From contig QKMY01000060.1 in the NCBI GenBank assembly GCA_003242895.1, forward strand, positions 1-64,000: a DNA stretch of 64,000 nucleotides, given 5' to 3'. Both the position numbers and the translations under genes were made by a program. Under the pieces are notes generated by a model. The model was not told where the DNA came from and ran no database searches. It saw only the letters and a program-made list of their open reading frames with translations. The DNA is from Candidatus Margulisiibacteriota bacterium (GTDB lineage Bacteria > Margulisbacteria > Riflemargulisbacteria > GWF2-39-127). Shown piece by piece: positions 52,063 to 61,334 of this stretch; the stretch's first letter is position 1; each line of letters opens with the position of its first letter.

Positions 52063-53451
52063 TTACTGGTTGCCTTGAGAGGTTGATCTAAAGCTTTGAA
52101 TGTAAGCTTCGCCATTAATTATTATTGTACCACTAAATAGCCGGCCTCTGTGAATTGTGTTGTTACTATCGGATACGGATATGCTGGCTCTGATGATGTG
52201 ATTGCCATTGTGTTCCTGGATGCTTCCGTCACAGCTAATTATTTCTGTCGGCTGATTAACTGTTTTTTGAATGTATTCGTTTTTTTCTTGGGTATAATAG
52301 CCTATGGTGGCATTCTTTACTGTTCCGACTATTTCAAATTTCCCGTAATGTATATTCTTGGTTTTGGCAATCAGAACTAAGGTTGAGATGAGGTCTTTTC
52401 CTTGGGGAAGTTCGATGAGGTAATGCTTTTCCGGCTTAACTTCTTTTATTCCGAGTTTATTCATGTCGGCATTTTCTTTTGTCTGATTAGGACTGTTTAC
52501 TTTTGGTTTCCAGGTTTTTGCCGCTGGGGAAATCTTGTTTGCTTGGATAAGGGGGGATCGCTTTATCTTTTTGTCTGATAATAGCGGGGTTATTATGATT
52601 GCCGGCTTTGCTGTGAAATCTTTTTGAGCTACAATTATTGGAGAATAATGAGCTTCATTGAGGTTATCGAACTGATAATTATGGTTAGAGATGTCGTTGA
52701 TTATAAGATCAAGATATTTTGCCGTATTCTTCGATGTATCATGGAATAGTATGATGCTGCCTTTTTTTAATTTGTCTGTTACTTCGCTAATAATTTTGGT
52801 GTTTCTTTTTTGTATATAATCGAGAGGATCAATTGACCATAATATTATTTTCATTTTTTCTTTGTTCAGCGCCCTTAAGGCATTGTCATCATAATAGCCA
52901 AAAGGTGGTCTAAATAGGGTGGGGGTAACTCCTGTCGCATTTTTTATGCTTTTTTGAGTCCATTCAATTTCGTTAATGATTTTATCTTCAGAAGCCTTGT
53001 TTAAATTAATATGATGGTACGTGTGATTGCCTACTCCATGTCCTTCACGTACAACCATGGCTGCAATTTCCGGATACCTTTTTACTTTCTCTCCTATCAT
53101 AAAAAAAGTTGCTTTGATGTTATGTTTTTTTAAAATGTCGAGGATTAATGGGGTTGTGACAGGGTCCGGGCCATCATCAAAGGTGAGGGAGACCTTTTTT
53201 CCTTGAGTATTCCCGTGCCGGGCAACGTCTACTGTTGTTTTTCCAGTACTTGTTGTTAAGTTTTTTGTTGATTCGTTGTTGCTTTTGGCATTTTTTGCAT
53301 GCGAACCTGCTTGCTGAACAAATTCAAGGTTTAAGCCTGTATGTATCATAGGGTTAAGTGTTGAAGCGCAGAGAATCGTAGCGAACCCTAAAAAGAGTGA
53401 AATTACAAAACAATATACTAATATTCCAGGTGATATTTTTCTTTTAAGCAT
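52063..53451 (-). CDS. Secreted polysaccharide deacetylase with an unrecognised C-terminal domain
   Basis: 462 residues. An N-terminal membrane/signal helix (about 10-30), a low-complexity Asn/Ser/Lys/Thr linker (about 45-85), a NodB domain (about 85-265) with SLTFDDGPDP (catalytic Asp and metal Asp), GNHTYHH (metal His), FRPPFGYYD and ILFHD (His), then about 195 residues of unknown type, rich in beta strands, with no membrane segment. The first half removes acetyl groups from peptidoglycan or another glycan. The ATG at 53451 lacks a clear Shine-Dalgarno. It is co-oriented with cmoA, three bases apart. Confidence 0.9.
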   Translation of the reverse strand: MLKRKISPGILVYCFVISLFLGFATILCASTLNPMIHTGLNLEFVQQAGSHAKNAKSNNESTKNLTTSTGKTTVDVARHGNTQGKKVSLTFDDGPDPVTTPLILDILKKHNIKATFFMIGEKVKRYPEIAAMVVREGHGVGNHTYHHINLNKASEDKIINEIEWTQKSIKNATGVTPTLFRPPFGYYDDNALRALNKEKMKIILWSIDPLDYIQKRNTKIISEVTDKLKKGSIILFHDTSKNTAKYLDLIINDISNHNYQFDNLNEAHYSPIIVAQKDFTAKPAIIITPLLSDKKIKRSPLIQANKISPAAKTWKPKVNSPNQTKENADMNKLGIKEVKPEKHYLIELPQGKDLISTLVLIAKTKNIHYGKFEIVGTVKNATIGYYTQEKNEYIQKTVNQPTEIISCDGSIQEHNGNHIIRASISVSDSNNTIHRGRLFSGTIIINGEAYIQSFRSTSQGNQ

Positions 53452-53665
53452 ACAATAATTGAGTTGCTATTCCTGTAAATTATATAGGCCGGACAATCAC
53501 TATTATTCATAGTTACCCATGATTACGAGTACTGCTTATCAGCAATGATTGATCCGAAGCGGGAAATTCATCAAATTCCCGGCTACCATTATATATTTAA
53601 ACGGATAAAATTCCTAGGCTTCCTTTTCTGATTACGTTTAGAAAAAATCTATTTTGGGAACAATA

Positions 53666-54592
53666 ATGTGTAGAGAAAAATATAAGAGGTTCCCAATGAT
53701 CATCTTTACAATTCTTTTATCCCTTTTTCTAATAATAAATGATGCACAAGCTGCATTGATTGATAATAGCTTTGTCAATCAGTGCTACGGGGCTAAGATT
53801 GCTGCAATGGGTGAATGCGGAACAGCTCTTTACGGTAACCCTGAGTATGCTTATTTTAACCCGGCTTCAAATGGCTTTATTAGTAACGCAAAAATAAACA
53901 GCAGTTACAGTGATTACTATGCCGGTTCATTTTTACAGGGATCTTTCTCCGTAGCGCTTCCTATTTCCGGATGGGGGGTTGTTAGCGCAGTCGTTCCTAT
54001 CCAAGTTGTTAGCAATATTCCTTTAACTCAGAAGGATATCGGAAATAACGAGTTTTATCAAATTGGCAGCTATAACGATATAGGAGCTGCCGGATTGTTA
54101 TCCTGGGCAAATGTAATTGATAATTCAATATCATTTGGGGCTACCTTGAGATATACGAAGCAAAAAATATATAACCAATCATCCGCTGGCTTTGGCTACG
54201 ATATCGGTGCTTTGTATAAAGTGGATAGTTCTTATGCTAATTTCCTTGTTGGGTTGAGTATTCTTGACATCGGGAATACTGTATTCACCTGGGATACAGG
54301 CTATAGCGATTACATTCAGATGTCGACGAGACTCGGTGTTGCTATTGAAAAACGAATTGATGACTGTTTATTAAGGGTAGCATGTGATGCAGTTTCTCAA
54401 GGTAGTCAATCGGAGATCCGTTACGGCGTTGATTTTCAGATAAGTAATCTCTCTTTTATGGCAGGTCTTAAGAATGATACGCTTACGTATGGAATGGGAT
54501 TAAGAATGAGCGATATGGAAATAGATTATGGGATAAAAACTGATAAAAATTTGGGGAATATCAGTAAGGTTTCTGTAGGATTAAGTTTTTAG
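53666..54592 (+). CDS. PorV/UPF0164-type outer-membrane beta-barrel protein
   Basis: 308 residues from ATG 53666 with a signal peptide (MIIFTILLSLFLIINDAQA after a short basic segment). The block GAKIAAMGECGTALYGNPEYAYFNPAS is the N-terminal signature of the PorV/UPF0164 family (GxxxAGMGGAxxALxxDxxAxxxNPA), followed by repeated beta strands and a terminal VGLSF with a final Phe, as in outer-membrane barrels. An upstream TTG (53654) and a downstream ATG (53696, with AAGAGG) are alternatives. PorV in Bacteroidetes shuttles type IX cargo, but no other type IX gene is here. The subtilase follows ten bases later. Confidence 0.85.
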   Translation: MCREKYKRFPMIIFTILLSLFLIINDAQAALIDNSFVNQCYGAKIAAMGECGTALYGNPEYAYFNPASNGFISNAKINSSYSDYYAGSFLQGSFSVALPISGWGVVSAVVPIQVVSNIPLTQKDIGNNEFYQIGSYNDIGAAGLLSWANVIDNSISFGATLRYTKQKIYNQSSAGFGYDIGALYKVDSSYANFLVGLSILDIGNTVFTWDTGYSDYIQMSTRLGVAIEKRIDDCLLRVACDAVSQGSQSEIRYGVDFQISNLSFMAGLKNDTLTYGMGLRMSDMEIDYGIKTDKNLGNISKVSVGLSF

Positions 54593-54602
54593 GAGATAAT
54601 AA

Positions 54603-56279
54603 ATGAATAATCGATGTTTTTTATATGCTCTTTCACTTGTGTTGCTGTTTGCTTCTATGGCGCAGGCTGCTGAGAAAAATCAACCGGAGTACGCTCCCGG
54701 TCAGATAATAGTTAAAATGAAGAGTCAGGTTTTTGCTAAAAAAACCGCTTCTGTATCTTCCATTTTTGATATTATTGATAAGTACAAAGGAAAGATAGTG
54801 ACAAAGCAGCAGGTGAGCAGTGCACGCATTGATAGGATGACTGCGGGCACACAAGAAGAGCTGTGTTTGCTTGAGTTTTCTGCGGATAATGACCTGCAAA
54901 AGATCCGGGATGAGATTAGCAAAGCAGATTCAGTGGTTTATGCTGAACCGAATTATTATGTTTATTTGGATTCCATGTCAATCTATAAGTGTGCAGAAGA
55001 AGTTCCAGTGACACTTGGTGGCCAAAAAATAACAGCATCCGGCAATACTCAGAATGAAGTAATTGTTGCAGTTCTCGATACAGGAGTTGACTATACTCAC
55101 AATGATCTGAAAAGTAATGTATGGATTAATAAGAACGAGATTCCAAATAACAGTATAGATGACGATGTTAACGGGTATGTCGACGATTATAACGGATATG
55201 ATTTTTATAATTATACCAGGAGCGGCGGGGACCATAATCCTCTGGATGAATATGGGCACGGTACACATGTTTCTGGAATTGTCTTGAGAACTGCAGATAA
55301 TGCTATCGCTATAACCGGTACGCCAAGCAATGTCAGGATAATGCCGGTTAAATTCCTTGATAGCCAGGGGCGAGGGATGCAATATGATGCTGCTGCCGCC
55401 ATCTATTATGCAGTCAATAACGGAGCAAAATTAATTAATTGCAGTTGGGGTTATTTCTCGACAACGAAGACCCTCTATGAAGCAGTTAAATATGCTTATG
55501 AAAAGGGTGTGTTTGTTGTTACTTCGTCCGGTAATAATAATTGGGATACTGAACAGTTTCCTGCTGCCTTTTCTGAAGTGATAGCGGTGGGTGCAGTTGA
55601 TAATAACAGCCGGAGAGCATACTTTTCAAATTATGGGCCATACCTGGATATTGCCGCACCAGGTGTTGATATCTATAGTGCTTTTCCTGGAAACAGTTAT
55701 GCAAGGATGACAGGAACAAGTCAGGCAGCACCTTATGTTTGCGGTATTATCTCTACTCTCCTTGGGAACAATCCTCAGGTGGACAGGGATAGCTTACTGA
55801 CCTTAATTTATCAGAACGCTACTGATATTGTAGATCCTGAAAATAACGGTTCGCGCTTGTCTGGCTGGGATAAGTATACTGGCTATGGTAAGATTAACGG
55901 CGTGAATGCTTATTATGCATTATTAGGGAATGATAAGATATACGATAATAATAATAGTCCGATAAATAATGCCGCTCCCCTTTTTTTTGAGAAGGTTCTG
56001 AATTACCCGAACCCTGCATCCAGTATGACTGAATTCGGATTTTATCTGGGTGGTAAACCGGCAGACGTCACCATAAAAATATATGATATGTATGGAAAAG
56101 AGATTAAAACGATGTTTTCTGTTTGTTCTCAACTGGATACATATTATAAAAAGAATTGGGGTTTAACAGATGAAAACGGCGATGAGGTCGCCAATGGAAC
56201 CTATATTTATATAATAACTGCGGTTGCACTTGACGGGACTAAAGCTACCAAAAAACAGAAACTTTCTGTATTGAGGTAA
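54603..56279 (+). CDS. Secreted subtilisin-like serine protease with a FlgD-like C-terminal domain
   Basis: 558 residues: signal peptide (1-22), an inhibitor-I9-like propeptide (about 25-125), an S8 catalytic domain with Asp159 (AVLDTGVDYTHNDL), His219 (GHGTHVSG) and Ser373 (TGTSQAAPY), and a C-terminal Ig-like segment (about 465-558; LNYPNPASSMTEFGFYL, IKIYDMYGKEIKTM, NGTYIYIITA) that is a FlgD/CTD-type repeat often seen at the end of secreted proteins in several diderm phyla. Ten bases separate it from the PorV-like gene, so the two should be one transcript, and the C-terminal module may be an export or anchoring signal. That is inference. Confidence 0.92.
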   Translation: MNNRCFLYALSLVLLFASMAQAAEKNQPEYAPGQIIVKMKSQVFAKKTASVSSIFDIIDKYKGKIVTKQQVSSARIDRMTAGTQEELCLLEFSADNDLQKIRDEISKADSVVYAEPNYYVYLDSMSIYKCAEEVPVTLGGQKITASGNTQNEVIVAVLDTGVDYTHNDLKSNVWINKNEIPNNSIDDDVNGYVDDYNGYDFYNYTRSGGDHNPLDEYGHGTHVSGIVLRTADNAIAITGTPSNVRIMPVKFLDSQGRGMQYDAAAAIYYAVNNGAKLINCSWGYFSTTKTLYEAVKYAYEKGVFVVTSSGNNNWDTEQFPAAFSEVIAVGAVDNNSRRAYFSNYGPYLDIAAPGVDIYSAFPGNSYARMTGTSQAAPYVCGIISTLLGNNPQVDRDSLLTLIYQNATDIVDPENNGSRLSGWDKYTGYGKINGVNAYYALLGNDKIYDNNNSPINNAAPLFFEKVLNYPNPASSMTEFGFYLGGKPADVTIKIYDMYGKEIKTMFSVCSQLDTYYKKNWGLTDENGDEVANGTYIYIITAVALDGTKATKKQKLSVLR

Positions 56280-56361
56280 CTCTCAGTAGTTACAAATCAC
56301 CAGCCTTCTCGAATAATTCGACATCCCTTTTAGAATTTTTTGTATATAAATTTGTTTTCTT

Positions 56362-56393
56362 GAAAATTTTCTTTTACTTATAAGAAAATTTTC
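56362..56393 (+). terminator. AT-rich terminator hairpin
   Basis: GAAAATTTTCTT pairs perfectly (12 bp) with AAGAAAATTTTC across an 8-nt loop, followed by TTTAATAG. It lies 83 bases past the protease stop; the stem is weak in GC but long. Confidence 0.5.
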
Positions 56394-56407
56394 TTTAATA
56401 GAAATTC

Positions 56408-56436
56408 TTGCAAATTTTGAGGGCTTTGCCTATTAT
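56408..56436 (+). promoter_or_regulatory. Promoter of the TPR gene
   Basis: TTGCAA (56408-56413), exactly 17 bp, TATTAT (56431-56436), 25 bases before the ATG, which leaves a leader of only about 20 bases. No strong Shine-Dalgarno is seen in it. Confidence 0.5.
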
Positions 56437-56461
56437 TAGCCAAGCATAATATAACGAAATA

Positions 56462-58372
56462 ATGTTATGTTCGGTAAATCAGAAAGCCAAGATGCACTTT
56501 GAATCGATATTGAGGAAAGTGATCAGAGATGGGCGTAACAATACGCTTCAGTCAAAAAGCTATGATTACGCTTTTGTGCACTATAATGTCGGATTAAGGT
56601 ATCTTGAGTTAAATCAATTTGAAGATGCAATTAAATCATTTAAACAAGCCATTGTTTGCAACAACAAAGAATCACAATTCTATTTCTATATAGGCATTGC
56701 TTATGCTATTCTCGGGAGCCATAATGAAGCTAGAGAATCCTGGATCAAAGCCATAAATATTAAGTTTGATTATAGTGAAGCCCTTTATTTGTTGGGATTG
56801 TTATATTATTACGTATTAGGGCTTTATAGCGAATCTATAAAATTATTCAAGCAGGCAATATTATATTCGCCGCTAAATAAAGATGTCCATTATCATTTAG
56901 GGGTAGCATACGGTATTATCGGAAGATACTGCGATGCCATAGACTCTTGCAGCCGGGCTATACAAAATAACATTGCGGACGCCGAAATCTATTATTATAT
57001 CGGCACCGTCTACCTTATGCTCAACAAAAATGAATTGGCTATCTCGTCTTTTCGAGAGGCTATCCTGTTAAGGTCAGATTATGGTGAAGCTTATTATTTA
57101 ATGGGACTTACCTATTATTATAAAATGCATAATGCTGAGAAGGCAGTTGATGCCTATAGATTATCTTTGCATTATGACCCTAACATCGTAGATGAATACT
57201 ATGCATTAGCTCAAGCATATATTAAGCTAGAAAAGAATACGGAGGCTATCGAGATACTCCGGAGTGCTATAAGGAGATATCCCCTAAACTCAAAAAGCTA
57301 TGAAATACTGGGAGAGTTGTTAGTAGCTATAGGGCAGTACGAGGATGCCAGGATTGTTTTGGTTGAGGCTATAAAGATTAACCAGAAGAATTCTAAAGCA
57401 CATTTTGCTTTGGGACGTGCGCATAATGAGCTGGCTTGTTATGAACAGGCGTTAGAATCATTTAATATGGTCATTAACCTTAGCCCTTTGCATGCGGACG
57501 CTTATTTCGGACGTGGATATGCAAATAATGAACTGGGGTTTATTCCTGAAGCGATTGATTCATATCGACAAGCAATAGGTATTAATCCAAAAGTGCCGGA
57601 GTATTATTATAATCTAGGTCTTTCGTATGGGCTTGCAGGCAATTATAAAGAAGCGAATAAAGTTTGTGCGCAGGCAATTACATTAAACCCTGAGTATTAC
57701 GAAGCATTCTATCTTAGGAGTATTGCCTGTAATGAACTTGGCTATTACCAGGAATCTTTAGATATGTGTTCGCGGCTTGTTGAAATGAAGCCGGAAAATG
57801 CGGATAACTATTTCAATCTAGGGATAGCACAGGAGGGATTAGGACATTATGCCGAGGCTATTGAAATGTTTAAGAAAGCTCTGGAACTTCGACCAAACGA
57901 CCTCAGTTTGTATTACTTTCTCGGGCTAGCTTATAATCATATCGGGAACAAACCAAAAACAATTGAAATTTATAAACAAGCATTAACTATTAATCCAAAG
58001 AACGCAAACATATATTACCTTTTGAGCATTATTTATAATGAATTGGGCCTCTACAAAGAGTCGGTTGCTGCTGCAAAAGAATCAATTCGTTTGAATCCGC
58101 ATTATGCACACGCTTACTTCAATCTTGGTATAGCATATGATGAGCTGGGGGATTATGAATGTGCTGTCCAGGCATATTCAAAGGTTATCAATATTGATCC
58201 TGGTTATGCCAAGGCATACTATAATCTTGGGATCACATATATATTGCAGTGTAATCGAAAGCTTGCAATTGAGCAGTATTTGATTCTTAAATCGATGGAC
58301 ACTCGGTTGGCTAATAAACTTTTTAACTGCATATATAATAAAGGTGCAAGGAGAATTGATGTTAATATTTGA
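56462..58372 (+). CDS. Large tetratricopeptide-repeat protein, about 17 repeats
   Basis: 636 residues made almost entirely of 34-residue TPRs from about residue 33 to the end (examples YYNLGLSYGLAGNYKEANKV and YFNLGIAYDELGDYECAVQA), with the W/LG-Y-A/G-A-P pattern. There is no signal peptide, membrane helix or catalytic domain, so it is presumably a cytoplasmic scaffold. The first ATG (56462) is used; another follows at codon 11. TPR arrays of this length occur in O-GlcNAc-transferase-like and Tad/type IV pilus-assembly proteins, but no such partner domain is visible. Confidence 0.92.
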   Translation: MLCSVNQKAKMHFESILRKVIRDGRNNTLQSKSYDYAFVHYNVGLRYLELNQFEDAIKSFKQAIVCNNKESQFYFYIGIAYAILGSHNEARESWIKAINIKFDYSEALYLLGLLYYYVLGLYSESIKLFKQAILYSPLNKDVHYHLGVAYGIIGRYCDAIDSCSRAIQNNIADAEIYYYIGTVYLMLNKNELAISSFREAILLRSDYGEAYYLMGLTYYYKMHNAEKAVDAYRLSLHYDPNIVDEYYALAQAYIKLEKNTEAIEILRSAIRRYPLNSKSYEILGELLVAIGQYEDARIVLVEAIKINQKNSKAHFALGRAHNELACYEQALESFNMVINLSPLHADAYFGRGYANNELGFIPEAIDSYRQAIGINPKVPEYYYNLGLSYGLAGNYKEANKVCAQAITLNPEYYEAFYLRSIACNELGYYQESLDMCSRLVEMKPENADNYFNLGIAQEGLGHYAEAIEMFKKALELRPNDLSLYYFLGLAYNHIGNKPKTIEIYKQALTINPKNANIYYLLSIIYNELGLYKESVAAAKESIRLNPHYAHAYFNLGIAYDELGDYECAVQAYSKVINIDPGYAKAYYNLGITYILQCNRKLAIEQYLILKSMDTRLANKLFNCIYNKGARRIDVNI

Positions 58373-58400
58373 AAGTAATGGTCCAATTCTGCTGTTATTA

Positions 58401-58446
58401 AGCATTTCTTATTTATAGTTATTGTCACATAACAAATAAAGATGCT
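58401..58446. repeat. Imperfect stem-loop between the TPR and lipoprotein genes
   Basis: AGCATTTCTTATTT pairs, with one mismatch, with AAATAAAGATGCT, and the interior GTTAT/ATAAC extends the stem. No T tract follows on the plus strand, so termination is uncertain. Confidence 0.4.
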
Positions 58447-58527
58447 AAAATTATAACGAAGTATACCCGAATTTTTCGTCCAAATAATAACACGTTGGTG
58501 AGGCTATTTGGTATTGGAGTGAAAACC

Positions 58528-59430
58528 ATGAGATATAATAATATTCTACTGTTAGCTGTTTTTTCAGTATCTGTCATTTTTCTTCAAGCATGCGGAAAAG
58601 TATCAAACGAAACAGGTCCCGATCAGAATTCTAAAAAACCGATATTCTATACCACGTTAGTCAGTCAAGTTCCTGTGAAAGGAAAACTGCCAAATGGTGA
58701 TTTTTCTTTGCTTCCATCAGAAAATGTGCTAATTGTTAATCTTTCACAGGTCAATAAAGACGGAGGGATGTCGTTGGTTTCCTGGGGAAAAGGGATGAAG
58801 GAGCGCGTTTCGACGGCTCCTGTGAATGAACACCGCCTTATAGAGTATCGAAGTGTTTCATACGGACTTGATAATAATGTTGTTAATAAAGCCGCCGGAG
58901 ACGATGTCCTAGTAAAATGGGTTAAAGGTAATCCTGAAAAATGGGAATATTATATCCAATTTGAGAGTATGGATAATACTGCTTATGTTGTAAATTTAAT
59001 GAACTATAATGGAGAAAAATTAGCTTCGATCCCAGTTGATGGGAAAGCTGTTTCAGCGAATGTTACTCTTGAATTGCCGGCTGCATCGTACTTGACTACC
59101 TTATGGGCGAGGGTGCTGATAGCTGATGAAAGTAAGAATATTGTCAAAAAGACTATACTGAAAGTAGAAGAGATTAAGAACAAATACAGCGATAATATTA
59201 TCCGATCTTTAAAATATAGACCGGCAGATATGAGGGTTAAAAAATTTAATGTTATTAATCCCCAATTAAATATCCCATCAGACAATAGTGTTGAATATTT
59301 CCTTAGCGAAATACTTATTAATAATAAAAAAGGTGATAATTATCTTCAAAGCTACTTGAAAGATATTCCCCGGGAAATAATTCCGACATCCACTATTATT
59401 CTGATTAAAGAGTCACTTCCAAAGAAATGA
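58528..59430 (+). CDS. Putative lipoprotein of unknown function
   Basis: 300 residues from ATG 58528, preceded by TGGAG. The signal peptide ends in a lipobox, IFLQAC, predicting lipid attachment at Cys (about residue 22). An acidic/Asn-rich linker follows. The rest (about 40-300) has beta-rich segments (for example VLIVNLSQVNKDGGMSLVSW and LPAASYLTTLWARVLIAD) but no recognised domain. TTG 58495 or GTG 58498 would lengthen the leader without improving it. Its stop overlaps the next gene (ATGA), so the two should be translated together. Function unknown. Confidence 0.75.
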   Translation: MRYNNILLLAVFSVSVIFLQACGKVSNETGPDQNSKKPIFYTTLVSQVPVKGKLPNGDFSLLPSENVLIVNLSQVNKDGGMSLVSWGKGMKERVSTAPVNEHRLIEYRSVSYGLDNNVVNKAAGDDVLVKWVKGNPEKWEYYIQFESMDNTAYVVNLMNYNGEKLASIPVDGKAVSANVTLELPAASYLTTLWARVLIADESKNIVKKTILKVEEIKNKYSDNIIRSLKYRPADMRVKKFNVINPQLNIPSDNSVEYFLSEILINNKKGDNYLQSYLKDIPREIIPTSTIILIKESLPKK

Positions 59431-60068
59431 GAGAATTATTAGCCATACAGAACGATGTTTATTGTATTCCGGTCGGAAACCTTTTAGCTAATTGTTATAT
59501 CATTAAATGTGGGAATGACAAGGCCCTTATCATTGATCCCGGCGATGAATCTCCGTATATTGAGAAAACTCTGCAGTCATTATGTCTGCATCCTATCGCT
59601 ATTATCATTACTCATGTCCATTTTGATCATGTCGGTGCATGTTATCCTTTGAAAGAGAAATACGGGATACCTGTTTATATGCATTATGATGACAAGGTGC
59701 TCATAGCTGAAGTAATGAATTGGTCGAGTTATCTCTGTGATAAGTATGTGCCGTTTCAGCCTGATCAGTTTCTCAATGATGAAGAAGTCGTCGAATTTGA
59801 AGATAAGCAGATTAAAGTGCTTTTAACCCCTGGTCATTCGCCGGGAAGCATTTCTCTGCTTTTTGATACTATACTTTTTAGTGGGGACGTAATATTTGCC
59901 AATGGAGGTTTTGGAAGGACAGATCTTTGGGGCGGCTCTTATGAAACCATTATGACCTCTCTCCATAGGAAAATATTGACATTACCTGAAAATACAGTAA
60001 TATGTCCTGGACACGGGAGCACTTCAACAATAAAAAACGAGAAGAAATATTATGAATTTAGGACATAA
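59427..60068 (+). CDS. Metallo-beta-lactamase-fold hydrolase, glyoxalase II-like
   Basis: 213 residues. Binuclear metal motif THVHFDHVGA (HxHxDH), then TPGHSPGS (His), LFSGDVIF (Asp) and CPGHGSTSTI (His), with NCYIIKCGNDKALIIDPGD at the start. This is the small YcbL/hydroxyacylglutathione-hydrolase-like branch; thioester hydrolysis is likely, but glutathione is not implied in such an organism. The gene overlaps the lipoprotein gene by four bases and rsmH by 17 bases. Confidence 0.9.
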   Translation: MRELLAIQNDVYCIPVGNLLANCYIIKCGNDKALIIDPGDESPYIEKTLQSLCLHPIAIIITHVHFDHVGACYPLKEKYGIPVYMHYDDKVLIAEVMNWSSYLCDKYVPFQPDQFLNDEEVVEFEDKQIKVLLTPGHSPGSISLLFDTILFSGDVIFANGGFGRTDLWGGSYETIMTSLHRKILTLPENTVICPGHGSTSTIKNEKKYYEFRT

Positions 60069-60978
60069 TCCGGTCCTTTTGCGTTCCGCAGTTGAGATGC
60101 TATCAGTGAATCCTCATGGAGTCTATGTTGATGGGACACTTGGCGGAAGCGGCCATGCACAATTAATATTCTCTTCGCTTGCAGATAATGGTGTTCTTGT
60201 TGGAATCGATAAGGATAATGAAGCAATTGCTTATGCGACAACTATTTTTACCGGCAAGAAGAATGTTATTATAGTAAAAGACAGCTTTGCAAATATTAAA
60301 AAGGTTTTGTTCGATAACTCGATAGCTAAGATTGATGGTGTGATACTAGATTTGGGCATGTCCTCTTATCAAATTGATACAGCTGAACGGGGATTTTCGT
60401 ATATCAGCAATGCAAAGCTTGATATGCGTATGGATATCACTCAGCTGGTCACTGCCAAGACTGTTATCAATGAGTACAGTACTGAACAGTTGGTCAGAAT
60501 TTTTTATGAGTATGGTGAAGAGCCGGCCGGGATGAAGATAGTTCGGGAGATTGTAAAAACCCGCCAGAAGCAAATGATCGAGAATACTGGTGAATTGGTT
60601 GCTATTATAAGGAAAGTGTTGGGGCAGGGAACCAGAGGAATGACTGCTATAAAGCGAGTATTCCAGGCAATCCGGATCGAAGTTAATAAAGAGTTGGATG
60701 ATCTTAAAACGTTTTTACATGATGTGACTGACCTTTTGAATCCTGGTGGCAGGATAGTGATAATAACGTTTCATTCGTTGGAAGACAGGATAGTTAAGTC
60801 TTTTTTTCGGGAAATGGCAATTGTTTGTACTTGCCCTCCTTCATTCCCGAAATGCATATGTGGGCAACAACCGGTACTTAAGCTCATTACTAAGAAGCCA
60901 ATAGTTCCGGATGAAGAAGAAATACAAGCAAATATACGTGCTAAAAGCGCGAAACTTCGAGTGGCAGAGAGATTGTAA
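60052..60978 (+). CDS. rsmH: 16S rRNA (cytosine1402-N4)-methyltransferase
   Basis: MraW/RsmH, 308 residues, first gene of the division and cell-wall cluster. GHNPVLLRSAVEML and the SAM loop VDGTLGGSGHAQLIF are diagnostic, as are DGVILDLGMSSYQID, RGFSYISNAKLDMRMD and VITFHSLEDRIVKSFF. It methylates C1402 in the decoding site, together with RsmI. It starts within the last codons of the upstream MBL gene. mraZ, which usually precedes it, is absent. ftsL follows at once. Confidence 0.97.
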   Translation: MNLGHNPVLLRSAVEMLSVNPHGVYVDGTLGGSGHAQLIFSSLADNGVLVGIDKDNEAIAYATTIFTGKKNVIIVKDSFANIKKVLFDNSIAKIDGVILDLGMSSYQIDTAERGFSYISNAKLDMRMDITQLVTAKTVINEYSTEQLVRIFYEYGEEPAGMKIVREIVKTRQKQMIENTGELVAIIRKVLGQGTRGMTAIKRVFQAIRIEVNKELDDLKTFLHDVTDLLNPGGRIVIITFHSLEDRIVKSFFREMAIVCTCPPSFPKCICGQQPVLKLITKKPIVPDEEEIQANIRAKSAKLRVAERL

Positions 60979-60979
60979 A

Positions 60980-61297
60980 ATGGCGAATGACTATTCAAGA
61001 AAAGCTAAAAGGTTAGTGTTTATTGCACGAGTAGTTGCGACACTTATTCTTTTCTTTTTGGCTATTATGGTCCTTGTTCAGCAAGAAACTAATATGAAGC
61101 TTACGTTAAGGGTTCAAAAGATACAGCGTCAAATAGATAAGGTACAAAACGAAAACAAAAAATTATATGTTAGCTTAGAGACATACTATAATCTTGAAAA
61201 TTTGGAAAAGATCGCTGATGAACAATTTCATATGGTGTATCCGGAAAAATTCGTCTACTTGAAAAAAGATTTGTCCAAGAAACGAACGTTATGGTGA
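60980..61297 (+). CDS. ftsL: Cell-division protein FtsL-like
   Basis: 105 residues from ATG 60980, one base after the rsmH stop; the frame is open to 60911, but that extension lies inside rsmH. Layout is a short basic cytoplasmic tail (ANDYSRKAKR), one membrane helix (about 12-32), and a periplasmic coiled coil (about 35-75, LRVQKIQRQIDKVQNENKKL) ending ENLEKIADEQFHMVYPEK, typical of FtsL/FtsB. Sequence conservation in this family is low, and the call rests mainly on shape and on position between rsmH and ftsI. Confidence 0.85.
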   Translation: MANDYSRKAKRLVFIARVVATLILFFLAIMVLVQQETNMKLTLRVQKIQRQIDKVQNENKKLYVSLETYYNLENLEKIADEQFHMVYPEKFVYLKKDLSKKRTLW

Positions 61298-61334
61298 ACT
61301 ACAGACTTAAATTGTTTAAAAGGTTATTAATAAA

